Origin: Sphingomonas elodea ATCC 31461
Lineage (GTDB): Bacteria > Pseudomonadota > Alphaproteobacteria > Sphingomonadales > Sphingomonadaceae
Assembly (NCBI RefSeq): GCF_000226955.1
Contig: NZ_AGFU01000002.1
Span: 62,001 to 126,000, forward strand
Reading direction: 5' to 3'
Length of the DNA: 64,000 nt
A program made the translations under genes and the position numbers. The notes beneath the pieces were generated by a model. It was given only the letters and a program-made list of their open reading frames with translations. It was not told the origin of the DNA and did not search any database. Positions 16,787 to 24,044 of this stretch are shown here, piece after piece; positions within the stretch are counted from its first letter, which is position 1; each line of letters begins with the position of its first letter.

Positions 16787-18211
16787 TCAGTAGTTGTAGG
16801 CGCGCTCGCCATGCTCGTTGATGTCGAGCCCTTCGACTTCGACTTCCTTCGAGGGGCGGATGCCCATGGTGAGCTTCAGGCCATAGAAGAGTGCGGCGGA
16901 AACCACGCCCGACCACACCAGGGTGATGCCCACGGCCTTCGCCTGGGTGAGCAGCTGGGTGGCGATGCTGTAGCTGGACGCGGCGACCGCCGGGAACTGG
17001 GTATAGTCGATCACGCCCTGGCCGCCGAGCGCCGGGTCCGCGACGATCGCGGTGCCGAGCGCACCGATGATGCCGCCGACGCAGTGGACGCCGAACACGT
17101 CAAGCGAGTCGTCGTACTTGAGCTTGTTCTTCACCGTGGTGACGAAGAAGAAGCAGATCGGCGAGACGACCAGACCCAGGACGATCGAGGTCATCGGCGC
17201 GGCATAGCCCGAGGCCGGGGTGATCGCGACGAGGCCGGCGACCGCACCGGTCACGCCACCCAGCAGCGACGGCTTCTTGTGCACGACCTGCTCGATCACC
17301 GCCCAGCTCACCGCCGCAGCGGCGGTGGCGACGAAGGTGTTGATGAAGGCGACCGCGGTCACGCCGTTCGATTCGAGGTTGGAACCGGCGTTGAAGCCGA
17401 ACCAGCCCACCCACAGCAGCGAGGCGCCGATCATGGTCATGGTCAGCGAGTGCGGCGGCATCGGCTCGCTCTTGAAGCCCACACGCTTGCCGATCACGAG
17501 GCAGCCGACCAGGCCGGCAATGCCCGCATTGATATGGACGACGGTGCCGCCGGCGAAGTCGAGCGCGCCCAGGCCCCAGAGATAGCCATAGTCCGTCGGC
17601 GCATCGACGAGGAAGTCCGGGCCCGCCCAGTACCAGACCATGTGCGCGATCGGGAAATAGGCCAGCGTCATCCACAGCACGGTGAAGAGGATCAGGGGCG
17701 TGAATTTCACGCGCTCTGCAAAGGCGCCGACGATCAGCGCCGGCGTGATGCAGGCGAAGGTCATCTGGAAGCAGACGAACGCGAATTCAGGGATATAGAC
17801 GTTGTTCGAGAAGGTCGCGGCATAGGTGCCGCTGCTCACCCCGACCAGGAACGCCTTGGACAGGCCGCCGAAGAAGTGGTTCTCGCCGCCCGACGTAAAG
17901 GCGATCGAATAGCCCCAGCAGCACCACACCAGCGCGGCGACCGAGACGATCATGAACACCTGCATCAGCACCGAGAGCATGTTCTTGGTGCGCACCAGGC
18001 CACCATAGAACAGCGCCAGCGCCGGCACCGACATCATCAGCACCAGGGCCGAGGAGATCAGCATCCAGGCGGTATCGCCCTTGTTCACCATCGTCGCCTG
18101 CTGGGCGACGGTGGGGGCCTTGATCATTGCGGTCTGCGCCCAGGCGGGCATCGCCGCGACGAACGCGGCCGCGCCGAGGCCAAGCCCGGCGGTCTTCCAT
18201 CCTTGCTTCAT
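16787..18211 (-). CDS. amtB: Ammonium transporter AmtB
   Basis: A protein of about 474 residues with a cleavable signal sequence (MKQGWKTAGLGLGAAAFVAAMPAWAQ) and eleven transmembrane helices. Typical motifs are LFYGGLVRTKNMLSVLMQ, the pore region with DFAGGTVVHINAG (first pore histidine) and FGVHCVGGI (near the second). It conducts ammonia/ammonium across the inner membrane and is blocked by the PII protein encoded just upstream. The ATG at 18211 follows GGGGG; an in-frame GTG at 18229 would overlap glnK. Confidence 0.93.
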   Translation of the reverse strand: MKQGWKTAGLGLGAAAFVAAMPAWAQTAMIKAPTVAQQATMVNKGDTAWMLISSALVLMMSVPALALFYGGLVRTKNMLSVLMQVFMIVSVAALVWCCWGYSIAFTSGGENHFFGGLSKAFLVGVSSGTYAATFSNNVYIPEFAFVCFQMTFACITPALIVGAFAERVKFTPLILFTVLWMTLAYFPIAHMVWYWAGPDFLVDAPTDYGYLWGLGALDFAGGTVVHINAGIAGLVGCLVIGKRVGFKSEPMPPHSLTMTMIGASLLWVGWFGFNAGSNLESNGVTAVAFINTFVATAAAAVSWAVIEQVVHKKPSLLGGVTGAVAGLVAITPASGYAAPMTSIVLGLVVSPICFFFVTTVKNKLKYDDSLDVFGVHCVGGIIGALGTAIVADPALGGQGVIDYTQFPAVAASSYSIATQLLTQAKAVGITLVWSGVVSAALFYGLKLTMGIRPSKEVEVEGLDINEHGERAYNY

Positions 18212-18225
18212 TGCTACCCCCTTGC

Positions 18226-18564
18226 TCACAGCGCCGTCTCGTCGGTCTCGCCGGTGCGGATGCGCACGGCCTGGCCCATGTCGAGGACGAAGATCTTGCC
18301 GTCACCGATCGCGCCGGTGCTCGCCGCCGCCTGGATTGCCTCCACGGCGCGGTCGGCGAGATCGCTGCCCACGGCGACCTCGATCTTGATCTTCGGCACC
18401 ATGTTCGTGCTGTACTCGGCGCCGCGATAGATCTCGGTCTGGCCCTTCTGGCGGCCGAACCCCTTCACTTCGGTCACGGTCATGCCCGTCACCCCGACGG
18501 TGGTGAGCGCCTCGCGCACCTCGTCGAGCTTGAAGGGTTTGATGATGGCGATGATGAGCTTCAT
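18226..18564 (-). CDS. glnK: Nitrogen regulatory PII protein GlnK
   Basis: A 112-residue PII protein, full length. It has the MKLIIAIIKPFKLDEVREAL start, the T-loop with Y51 (GAEYSTN), the site of uridylylation, and the C-terminal GDGKIFVLDMGQAVRIRTGE. It senses 2-oxoglutarate and ATP/ADP and closes AmtB when nitrogen is plentiful. It is first in the operon, 14 nt ahead of amtB, with AGAGGGGG as ribosome binding site. Confidence 0.95.
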   Translation of the reverse strand: MKLIIAIIKPFKLDEVREALTTVGVTGMTVTEVKGFGRQKGQTEIYRGAEYSTNMVPKIKIEVAVGSDLADRAVEAIQAAASTGAIGDGKIFVLDMGQAVRIRTGETDETAL

Positions 18565-18600
18565 GTCGCCCCCTCTGGCGGTTGTCCCACCGGACTAGTC

Positions 18601-18617
18601 AGCAAGAGGCGTGCCAA
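18601..18617 (-). promoter_or_regulatory. Sigma-54 (RpoN) promoter of glnK-amtB
   Basis: On the minus strand TTGGCACG-CCTC-TTGCT matches the -24/-12 consensus TTGGCACG-N4-TTGCT exactly. It would start transcription about 26 nt before the glnK ATG. This fits nitrogen control through RpoN and NtrC; no clear NtrC site was found upstream. Confidence 0.88.
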
Positions 18618-18709
18618 GTGGAACGCGCAGGGATGTTGCGCGTTTCGGGGGTCGAATTGTTACGAACTGGTGAATTTTGCGACGCCGGGGTGCCTGAAAA
18701 ACAGGCAGA

Positions 18710-19318
18710 TCACTGCAAGGTTGCGCGATCCTCGCCATGGCGTCCGAAGAACTGCATCAGCTGGACGATCAGTTCGGCGCGATCAACGAGCGTCGGCGCC
18801 TCGAGCAGCGCCTGCTTGGAAGCGGCGTCGAACGGCGCGATCTGGGCGATGCCGTTGACCAGCGCCTCGTCGTCGAGCCGCGTCACCGCCTCCCAATCGA
18901 CCATATAGCCCAGCCCCTCGGCGAAGCGGCGGGATTCCATCTCGATCGAGGCGCGGCCGGCGAGCGACAGCGATTCGGATCCGCCCGTCACTTCCAGCGC
19001 GGCCTCGACCTGGCGGAAGGGGGTGCCCACCTCCAGTTCGCGCACGACGGTGAAGCGGCTCAGCCCCTCGAGCACGATGTTGAAGCGGCCGTCGTCCAGC
19101 GCCTCCACATTGGCGATGCGGCCGACGCAGCCGACATCGAACAGCGTCGGCGGATCGAGATCGTCGCGCGGCTGGATCATGCCGATGCGCCGATCCCGCG
19201 CGAGGGCCTCGGAGACCATCGCGCGGTAGCGCGGCTCGAAGATGTGGAGCGGCAGGTGCATGCGCGGAAACAGCAGCGCACCCGTCAGCGGAAATACCGA
19301 GAGCCGCGTCGTCTTCAT
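18710..19318 (-). CDS. Lon N-terminal (LON substrate-binding) domain protein
   Basis: A 202-residue protein equal to the N-terminal substrate-binding domain of Lon without the ATPase or protease. It opens with LSVFPLTGALLFPRMHLPLHIFEPRYRAMV, holds GCVGRIANVEALDDGRFNIVLEGLSRF, and ends in a helical part. Such stand-alone proteins probably bind unfolded protein or act as adaptors. Its ATG overlaps the stop of the CnoX-like gene by four nt, so the two are translated together. Confidence 0.88.
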   Translation of the reverse strand: MKTTRLSVFPLTGALLFPRMHLPLHIFEPRYRAMVSEALARDRRIGMIQPRDDLDPPTLFDVGCVGRIANVEALDDGRFNIVLEGLSRFTVVRELEVGTPFRQVEAALEVTGGSESLSLAGRASIEMESRRFAEGLGYMVDWEAVTRLDDEALVNGIAQIAPFDAASKQALLEAPTLVDRAELIVQLMQFFGRHGEDRATLQ

Positions 19319-20226
19319 CCGAACAGGATCTGCGAAAGCTTGCGACGCTGGGCGGCGACCCAGGGATCCTCCAGGCCGACCACCTCGAACAGCTTGAGCA
19401 GCCGCTGGCGGGCGGCGCCCTCGTTCCACGCCCGATCGTCGCGCACCATGGCGAGCAGCGTCTCGGCCGCCCCCTCGCGATCGCCCGCCGCCATCTGGCC
19501 GCCGGCGAGCTCGTAGCGCGCATCCATGTCCTCGGGATTCGCGGCCGCCCGTGCGGCGAGGCCGGCGAGATCGCCGACCGGCTGGGCTTCGCGGGCCAGG
19601 CTCAGCGCGGCGCGAGCGCGCTCCACCTCGGGCGCCTTGGCGGCATCGCCTTCGATCGAATCGAGCGCGGCCTGTGCATCGTCGTGCCGCCCCAAGGCGG
19701 TCAGCGCGCGGACGCGGCCAGCGATGACAGCGGCATGATCGGGCGCCATCTCGGCGATCTGGTCGAAGATCGAGAGCGCGCGTTCGGCATCGCCGTCGCC
19801 GAGCACCTGCTCGCCCATCGCGATCAGCGGCTCGAGTTCGGCCTCGGCCTCGGCTTCCTCGCCGCTGATCGGCAGCTGCCGAAGAATCTGGTCGAGCATC
19901 GTGCGCAGCTGCGATTCGGTGCGTGCGCTGGTCAGGTCGGCGACCAGCTGGCCCTGGAACATCGCATAGACCGTCGGGATCGAGCGGACCTGGAATTGGC
20001 TTGCGATGAAGTTGTTCTTGTCGACGTCGATCTTGGCCAGCATCACCCCCTTGGGGGCATATTCCGCCGACACCTTTTCGAGCACCGGGCCCAGCGCCTT
20101 GCACGGCCCGCACCATTCGGCCCAGAAATCGAGGATGACGAGCTTCGACATCGACGGTTCGACGACGTCCTTGCGGAAGGCGTCTACGGCCTGTTTGTCG
20201 GCGGGGCTCAAACCAAGCGTGGCCAA
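19315..20226 (-). CDS. ybbN: Thioredoxin-TPR co-chaperone (YbbN/CnoX family)
   Basis: A 303-residue protein: a thioredoxin domain (about 20-120) with an intact FWAEWCGPCKALGP active site, then TPR-like helices (GEQVLGDGDAERALSIFDQIAEMAPDHA and later repeats). In E. coli CnoX the CxxC is degenerate; here both cysteines are kept, as in Caulobacter CnoX, so redox activity is likely. It protects proteins from oxidation and hands them to chaperones. The TTG start at 20226 is fixed by AAGGAG six nt before it. Confidence 0.88.
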   Translation of the reverse strand: MATLGLSPADKQAVDAFRKDVVEPSMSKLVILDFWAEWCGPCKALGPVLEKVSAEYAPKGVMLAKIDVDKNNFIASQFQVRSIPTVYAMFQGQLVADLTSARTESQLRTMLDQILRQLPISGEEAEAEAELEPLIAMGEQVLGDGDAERALSIFDQIAEMAPDHAAVIAGRVRALTALGRHDDAQAALDSIEGDAAKAPEVERARAALSLAREAQPVGDLAGLAARAAANPEDMDARYELAGGQMAAGDREGAAETLLAMVRDDRAWNEGAARQRLLKLFEVVGLEDPWVAAQRRKLSQILFG

Positions 20227-20432
20227 AATGCGCTCCTTAAGCGATCTGCGGGTGCCGGCACCTCTTATAGGGGCGCCTGGGCGGGTCCGCTCCTATTTGG
20301 GCGCTCGGGGGCAAACCGCCAAGCCTTTTCCAAAAAGTGCAAATTGGGGGTTGCGCACTGCAAAAGCCGCTGTTAGTTGGCGCGCCTCACCCGCCGAGAG
20401 CGCTTCGAACCGCTCCCGGCCACGACGCCAGA

Positions 20433-20507
20433 GCGGGCGTAGCTCAGGGGTAGAGCACAACCTTGCCAAGGTTGGGGTCGAGGGTTCGAATCCCTTCGCC
20501 CGCTCCA
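20433..20507 (+). tRNA. tRNA-Gly (GCC)
   Basis: A full cloverleaf reads from GCGGGCG (acceptor) through the D arm GCTCAGGGGTAGAGC, the anticodon arm CAACC-TTGCCAA-GGTTG (anticodon GCC) and the T arm AGGGTTCGAATCCCT, to CGCCCGC and an encoded CCA end. The discriminator base is T. It reads GGC and GGT codons. Confidence 0.96.
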
Positions 20508-20548
20508 GTCGCCATCCAGCGACTGTATCGTCGATCTCGAGGCATCCG

Positions 20549-20671
20549 CCTTTTTCCTCCTTCCGACAAGCGGCAGCGCATTGCGCGCGTCGCGCCGTCC
20601 GCATCCTGTGCGCAAATCCCCTGCACGATCGTCTCAACCTCGCGCACCAGCGCCGAGATCGGCTCGGCCTC
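20549..20671 (-). pseudogene. Possible remnant of a GntR/FCD regulator C-terminus
   Basis: The 298-nt gap between tRNA-Gly and the DUF72 gene holds no intact gene. On the minus strand an open piece reads in part VETIVQGICAQDADGATRAM, followed by RCRL. This resembles the final helices of FCD-domain regulators (I-x-x-A-D-A-x-x-A-x-x-A-M-R-x-H-L). There is no DNA-binding domain. Chance similarity is a real possibility; the rest of the gap shows nothing. Confidence 0.25.
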
Positions 20672-20805
20672 ACACGGCCGGCCGCCACACACCGCCGCGA
20701 GTCCGTGATGCCGCCGGCGGCGGAGCCGAGGTTTCGCGGCAGGGGCGCACGGGATAGTAAGGCCATGGAACATGGCGAGTCGTGCCATCCATCCAGGAGA
20801 AGCCG

Positions 20806-21609
20806 ATGTCTGAATCGCCTGCCCCCATCCGCGTCGGCATCGGCGGCTGGACCTTCGAGCCGTGGCGCGGGACCTTCTATCCCGACAAGCTGCCGCAGAA
20901 GCGCGAGCTGGAATATGCGGCGAACGCGCTCACCGCGATCGAGATCAACGGCACCTATTACTCCACCTTCAAGCCGGCGAGCTTCGCCGGCTGGGCGGCG
21001 GCTGCGCCGGAAGGCTTTGTCTATACGGTGAAGGGCTCGCGCTTCGTCACCAACCGCAAGGTGCTGGCCGAGGCGGGTGAATCGATCGCGCGTTTCTGCG
21101 GGCAGGGGCTGACCGAGCTGGGCGACAAGCTGGGCCCGATCTTCTGGCAGTTCATGGCGACCAAGAAGTTCGATGCCGCGGATTTCGGCGCCTTTCTCAC
21201 GCTGCTGCCGGCCGAGCAGGACGGCGTGCCGCTGCGCCATGCCGTGCAGGTCCGGCACGAGAGCTTTCAGACGCCCGAGTTCGTCGCGCTGTGCCGTGCC
21301 GCCGGCGTGGGAATCGTCTTCGCCGATTCGCCGCAATATGCGGGCGTGGCGGATGTCAGCGGCGACTTCGTCTATGCACGGCTCGAGGCGGGCGAGGACG
21401 ACAACCCCTTCTGCTACCCCGAAGCGGATCTGCCGCGCTGGGTGGAAGCGGCCAAGACCTGGGCGGCGGGCGGACAGCCGGAGGGGCTGCCGACGTTCGC
21501 GCCGGAGCCGGCGCCGGTGCGGCCGCGTGAAACATTCGTCTTCTTCATCCATGGCGGCAAGGTGCGCGCGCCTGCCGGTGCCCGGGCGTTCATCCGCCAA
21601 CTCGGCTGA
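20806..21609 (+). CDS. DUF72 (YecE) family protein
   Basis: A 267-residue protein with the DUF72 opening RVGIGGWTFEPWRGTFYPDKLPQKRELEYAA, the ITALEIN-type AIEINGTYYS strand, and a C-terminal FVFFIHGGKVRAP. The fold is a TIM barrel and the family has no proven activity, though a link to nucleic acid or phosphate chemistry has been suggested. The ATG at 20806 follows AGGAGA (20795-20800). Confidence 0.9.
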   Translation: MSESPAPIRVGIGGWTFEPWRGTFYPDKLPQKRELEYAANALTAIEINGTYYSTFKPASFAGWAAAAPEGFVYTVKGSRFVTNRKVLAEAGESIARFCGQGLTELGDKLGPIFWQFMATKKFDAADFGAFLTLLPAEQDGVPLRHAVQVRHESFQTPEFVALCRAAGVGIVFADSPQYAGVADVSGDFVYARLEAGEDDNPFCYPEADLPRWVEAAKTWAAGGQPEGLPTFAPEPAPVRPRETFVFFIHGGKVRAPAGARAFIRQLG

Positions 21610-21666
21610 AGGTCGAACCCTTTGCGCTGCCGCTTCGTTGATCCGGGACAAGCCCAGGAGGCCCGC

Positions 21667-21777
21667 ATGATTCACGATCCCGAACAGCAGACGCCGCAGG
21701 ACGACGAAGCCGAAGCGATGGAAGAGGCCCAGAAGGACGCCGCCGAGGAACGCGAGGAAGAAGGCGGCTACCAATAA
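21667..21777 (+). CDS. Small acidic protein of 36 residues, unknown function
   Basis: A short gene too small for most gene finders. The ATG at 21667 is preceded at five nt by a perfect AGGAGG (21656-21661), the strongest ribosome binding site in the neighbourhood. The peptide holds ten glutamates and four aspartates with one lysine and one arginine, so it is strongly negative, largely helical or disordered, and without a signal or membrane segment. It ends in EEEGGYQ. It lies 57 nt after the DUF72 gene, with a hairpin just downstream. No family is recognised. Confidence 0.65.
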   Translation: MIHDPEQQTPQDDEAEAMEEAQKDAAEEREEEGGYQ

Positions 21778-21786
21778 GCCGGGTGC

Positions 21787-21814
21787 CGCGCGGCGGATCC
21801 GTGTTCGCCGCGCG
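21787..21814 (+). terminator. GC hairpin after the 36-residue gene
   Basis: CGCGCGGCG (21787-21795) pairs with CGCCGCGCG (21806-21814), ten nt after the small gene's stop. The following TCTCGGCCTCGTTTTC is only partly T-rich, so termination is plausible but not certain. Confidence 0.45.
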
Positions 21815-21854
21815 TCTCGGCCTCGTTTTCACGCTAGCATTCCGCCCAAGTAAT

Positions 21855-21869
21855 TGATAATCACTCGCA
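21855..21869 (+). promoter_or_regulatory. Putative Fur box in front of feoA
   Basis: TGATAATCACTCGCA ends two nt before the feoA ATG at 21872. The left half matches the Fur heptamer TGATAAT; the right half matches four of seven positions. It closely resembles the palindrome in the sucC upstream region. Iron repression of feoAB is the expected logic. Confidence 0.45.
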
Positions 21870-21871
21870 GC

Positions 21872-22150
21872 ATGAACGCCAGCGCTGCGATTCCCGTGCC
21901 CGTACGCCTTGCCCAGCTGCATCGCCATGCTCCCGGTACCGTTGCCGGCGTCGACTGGGACCAGCTTGCCGAACCGGAAGCGCGCCGACTTCGCGAACTG
22001 GGCCTGGATGAAGGGGTGGAGGTGGAACTGCTCCACCGTTCCGGACTGTTTGGCGGGCCGCTGGCCTGCCGGATCGGGCGGATGACCGTCGCGCTCCGTC
22101 GCCATGTCGCCGCCGCCATCCATGTGACGCCGCTGGCCAGGCAGGCATGA
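21872..22150 (+). CDS. feoA: Ferrous iron transport protein FeoA
   Basis: A 92-residue SH3-like protein with the FeoA pattern VRLAQLHRHAPGTVAGV...RRLRELGLDEGVEVELLHRSGLFGGPLACRIGRMTVALRR. It works with FeoB at the inner membrane in uptake of Fe(II). The ATG at 21872 is used; an in-frame start at 21854 would lie over the Fur-like site. It overlaps feoB by ATGA. Confidence 0.92.
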   Translation: MNASAAIPVPVRLAQLHRHAPGTVAGVDWDQLAEPEARRLRELGLDEGVEVELLHRSGLFGGPLACRIGRMTVALRRHVAAAIHVTPLARQA

Positions 22151-24003
22151 ACACCACGCCGCTGGTTGCGTTGGTCGGCAATCCCAATGCCGGCAAGAGC
22201 GCGCTGTTCAACGCGCTGACCGGCGCCCGGCAGAAGGTCGGCAATTATCCCGGCGTCACCGTCGAGCGCCATTCGGGCCGCATGGCGCTCCCCGATGGCC
22301 GCCCGGTCGAGCTGATCGACCTGCCCGGCGCCTACAGCCTCGATCCCGGCAGTCCCGACGAGCAGGTGACCCGCGACGTGCTGCTCGGTCGCCAGCAGGG
22401 CGAGCGGCTGCCGGACGCGATCCTGACCGTGGTCGATGCGTCCAACCTCGACAATCATCTCCGCTTCACCCTCCAGCTGATCGCACTGGGCCTGCCGATC
22501 GTGGTGGCGCTCAACATGGTCGACCTGGCCGAGCGCGACGGACTGAAGCTCGATCCGGAGGCGCTCGAGCGCGAGCTCGGCGTCCCGGTGGTATCCACCG
22601 TCGCGGTGCGGCGCCGCGGGCTCGATGCGCTCAAGGAACGCATGGCCGAGATGGTGAAGGGCGTGACCAAGATCCGTCCCTCCCCGGGCGTGCAGCACGA
22701 TATCGTCCTGCTCCAGCGCCGCGCGCGCCAGATCGCGACTGCGGTTACCGTCTCCGAGACTGCCGCGCGCCGCTGGACGCACCGGCTGGACGCGCTCTTC
22801 CTCCATCCCGTCGCCGGGCCGCTGATCCTGCTCGGCACGATGTTCCTGATGTTCCAGGCGGTATTCGCCTGGTCGCAGGTGCCGATCGGCTGGATCGAGG
22901 ACGGGATGAAGTGGCTGGGCACCGAGGTGGGCACCGCGCTGCCCGACGGCGTGTTCCGCTCGCTGATCGTCGACGGGGTGATCGCCGGCGTCGGCGCCGT
23001 GATCGTCTTCCTGCCGCAGATCCTGATCCTGTTCGCCTTCATCCTGGTGCTGGAGGCGACCGGCTATATGGTCCGCGCCGCCTTCCTGATGGACCGGGTG
23101 ATGGCGAGTGTGGGGCTGTCCGGCCGTGCCTTCATTCCGCTGCTCTCCAGCTTCGCCTGCGCGGTGCCGGGGATCATGGCGACGCGCACCATCTCCGACG
23201 AGAAGGACCGGCTGACCACCATCCTGATCGCGCCGTTGATGACCTGCTCGGCGCGGCTGCCGGTCTACACCATCATCATCGGCGCGCTGATCCCCGATCG
23301 CGCGGTGCTGCCGGGCATCGGCCTGCAGGGGCTGGTGCTGTTCGCGCTCTACCTTCTCGGCATCCTCGGCGCCTTCGTCGTTGCGCTGGTGCTGCGGCGG
23401 ACGGTGACCAAGGGGGCGACCTCGGGCTTCATGATGGAAATGCCGAAATATCAGTGGCCGAGCGCGCGCGACGTGCTGCTCGGGCTCTGGCAGCGCGCGC
23501 TGATCTTCCTCAAGCGCGCCGGCACGATCATCCTCTACACCACGGTGATCCTCTGGGCGCTGCTCAGCTTCCCCAAGCCGCCCGAGGGCAGCACTGTCTC
23601 CAAGGTCGATTATTCGATCGCGGGCCGCATCGGCAGCGGGCTGGAGAAGATCGTCGCGCCGATCGGCTTCAACCGCGACATGGCGCTGGCGGTGATCCCG
23701 GCGATGGCCGCGCGCGAAGTGGCGGTGGCGGCGATCGGCACCGTCTATGCGGTCGACAATCCCGATGACGCAGCGGGGGAGGAGTCGATCCGCGAGCAGC
23801 TCCAGAAGCATTGGAGCCTGCCGAGCGCGCTCGCCTTCCTGATGTGGTTCGTGTTCGCGCCGCAGTGCATCTCGACCATCGCGGTGACGCGGCGCGAAAC
23901 CAACGGGTGGAAGTGGCCCGCCTTCATGGTCGGCTATCTGTTCGCGCTCGCCTATGTCGCGGCCGGCATCACCTATTGGAGCGCGATCGGGCTGGGCCTC
24001 TAG
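22147..24003 (+). CDS. feoB: Ferrous iron transporter FeoB
   Basis: A 618-residue protein with an N-terminal G domain (G1 GNPNAGKSALFN, G3 DLPGAYSL, G4 NMVD) and, from about residue 220, a membrane part of about eight helices with the two gate repeats (SFACAVPGIMATRTI and later AREVAVAAIGTVY). It is shorter than the 770-residue E. coli FeoB because the inter-domain spacer and C-terminal tail are reduced. No feoC follows. It imports Fe(II). Confidence 0.95.
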   Translation: MNTTPLVALVGNPNAGKSALFNALTGARQKVGNYPGVTVERHSGRMALPDGRPVELIDLPGAYSLDPGSPDEQVTRDVLLGRQQGERLPDAILTVVDASNLDNHLRFTLQLIALGLPIVVALNMVDLAERDGLKLDPEALERELGVPVVSTVAVRRRGLDALKERMAEMVKGVTKIRPSPGVQHDIVLLQRRARQIATAVTVSETAARRWTHRLDALFLHPVAGPLILLGTMFLMFQAVFAWSQVPIGWIEDGMKWLGTEVGTALPDGVFRSLIVDGVIAGVGAVIVFLPQILILFAFILVLEATGYMVRAAFLMDRVMASVGLSGRAFIPLLSSFACAVPGIMATRTISDEKDRLTTILIAPLMTCSARLPVYTIIIGALIPDRAVLPGIGLQGLVLFALYLLGILGAFVVALVLRRTVTKGATSGFMMEMPKYQWPSARDVLLGLWQRALIFLKRAGTIILYTTVILWALLSFPKPPEGSTVSKVDYSIAGRIGSGLEKIVAPIGFNRDMALAVIPAMAAREVAVAAIGTVYAVDNPDDAAGEESIREQLQKHWSLPSALAFLMWFVFAPQCISTIAVTRRETNGWKWPAFMVGYLFALAYVAAGITYWSAIGLGL

Positions 24004-24044
24004 CAATTGCATCCCGGCTGCGAAAACGGCAGAGGCAGGGGACT

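Noticed and set aside
18691-18707. TGCCTG-AAAAA-CAGGCA hairpin beyond the Lon-N stop as a terminator
   Set aside because: The stem is only six bp and has no T run after it on the minus strand.
20351-20379. TTGCGC-N17-TAGTTG as promoter of tRNA-Gly
   Set aside because: The -10 box is poor and it lies over 50 nt from the tRNA, so support is too weak to list.
20463-20708. Plus-strand frame starting in tRNA-Gly
   Set aside because: It begins with the mirror false peptide from the tRNA (LGSRVRIPSPAP) and has no family.
20444-20788. Minus-strand frame across tRNA-Gly
   Set aside because: Its end (GIRTLDPNLGKVVLYP) is the well-known false peptide made by translating a tRNA gene; only a short middle part is kept as a doubtful remnant.
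21840-24003. Long minus-strand frame across feoA and feoB
   Set aside because: It is antisense to both feo genes, whose GTPase and gate motifs are complete.
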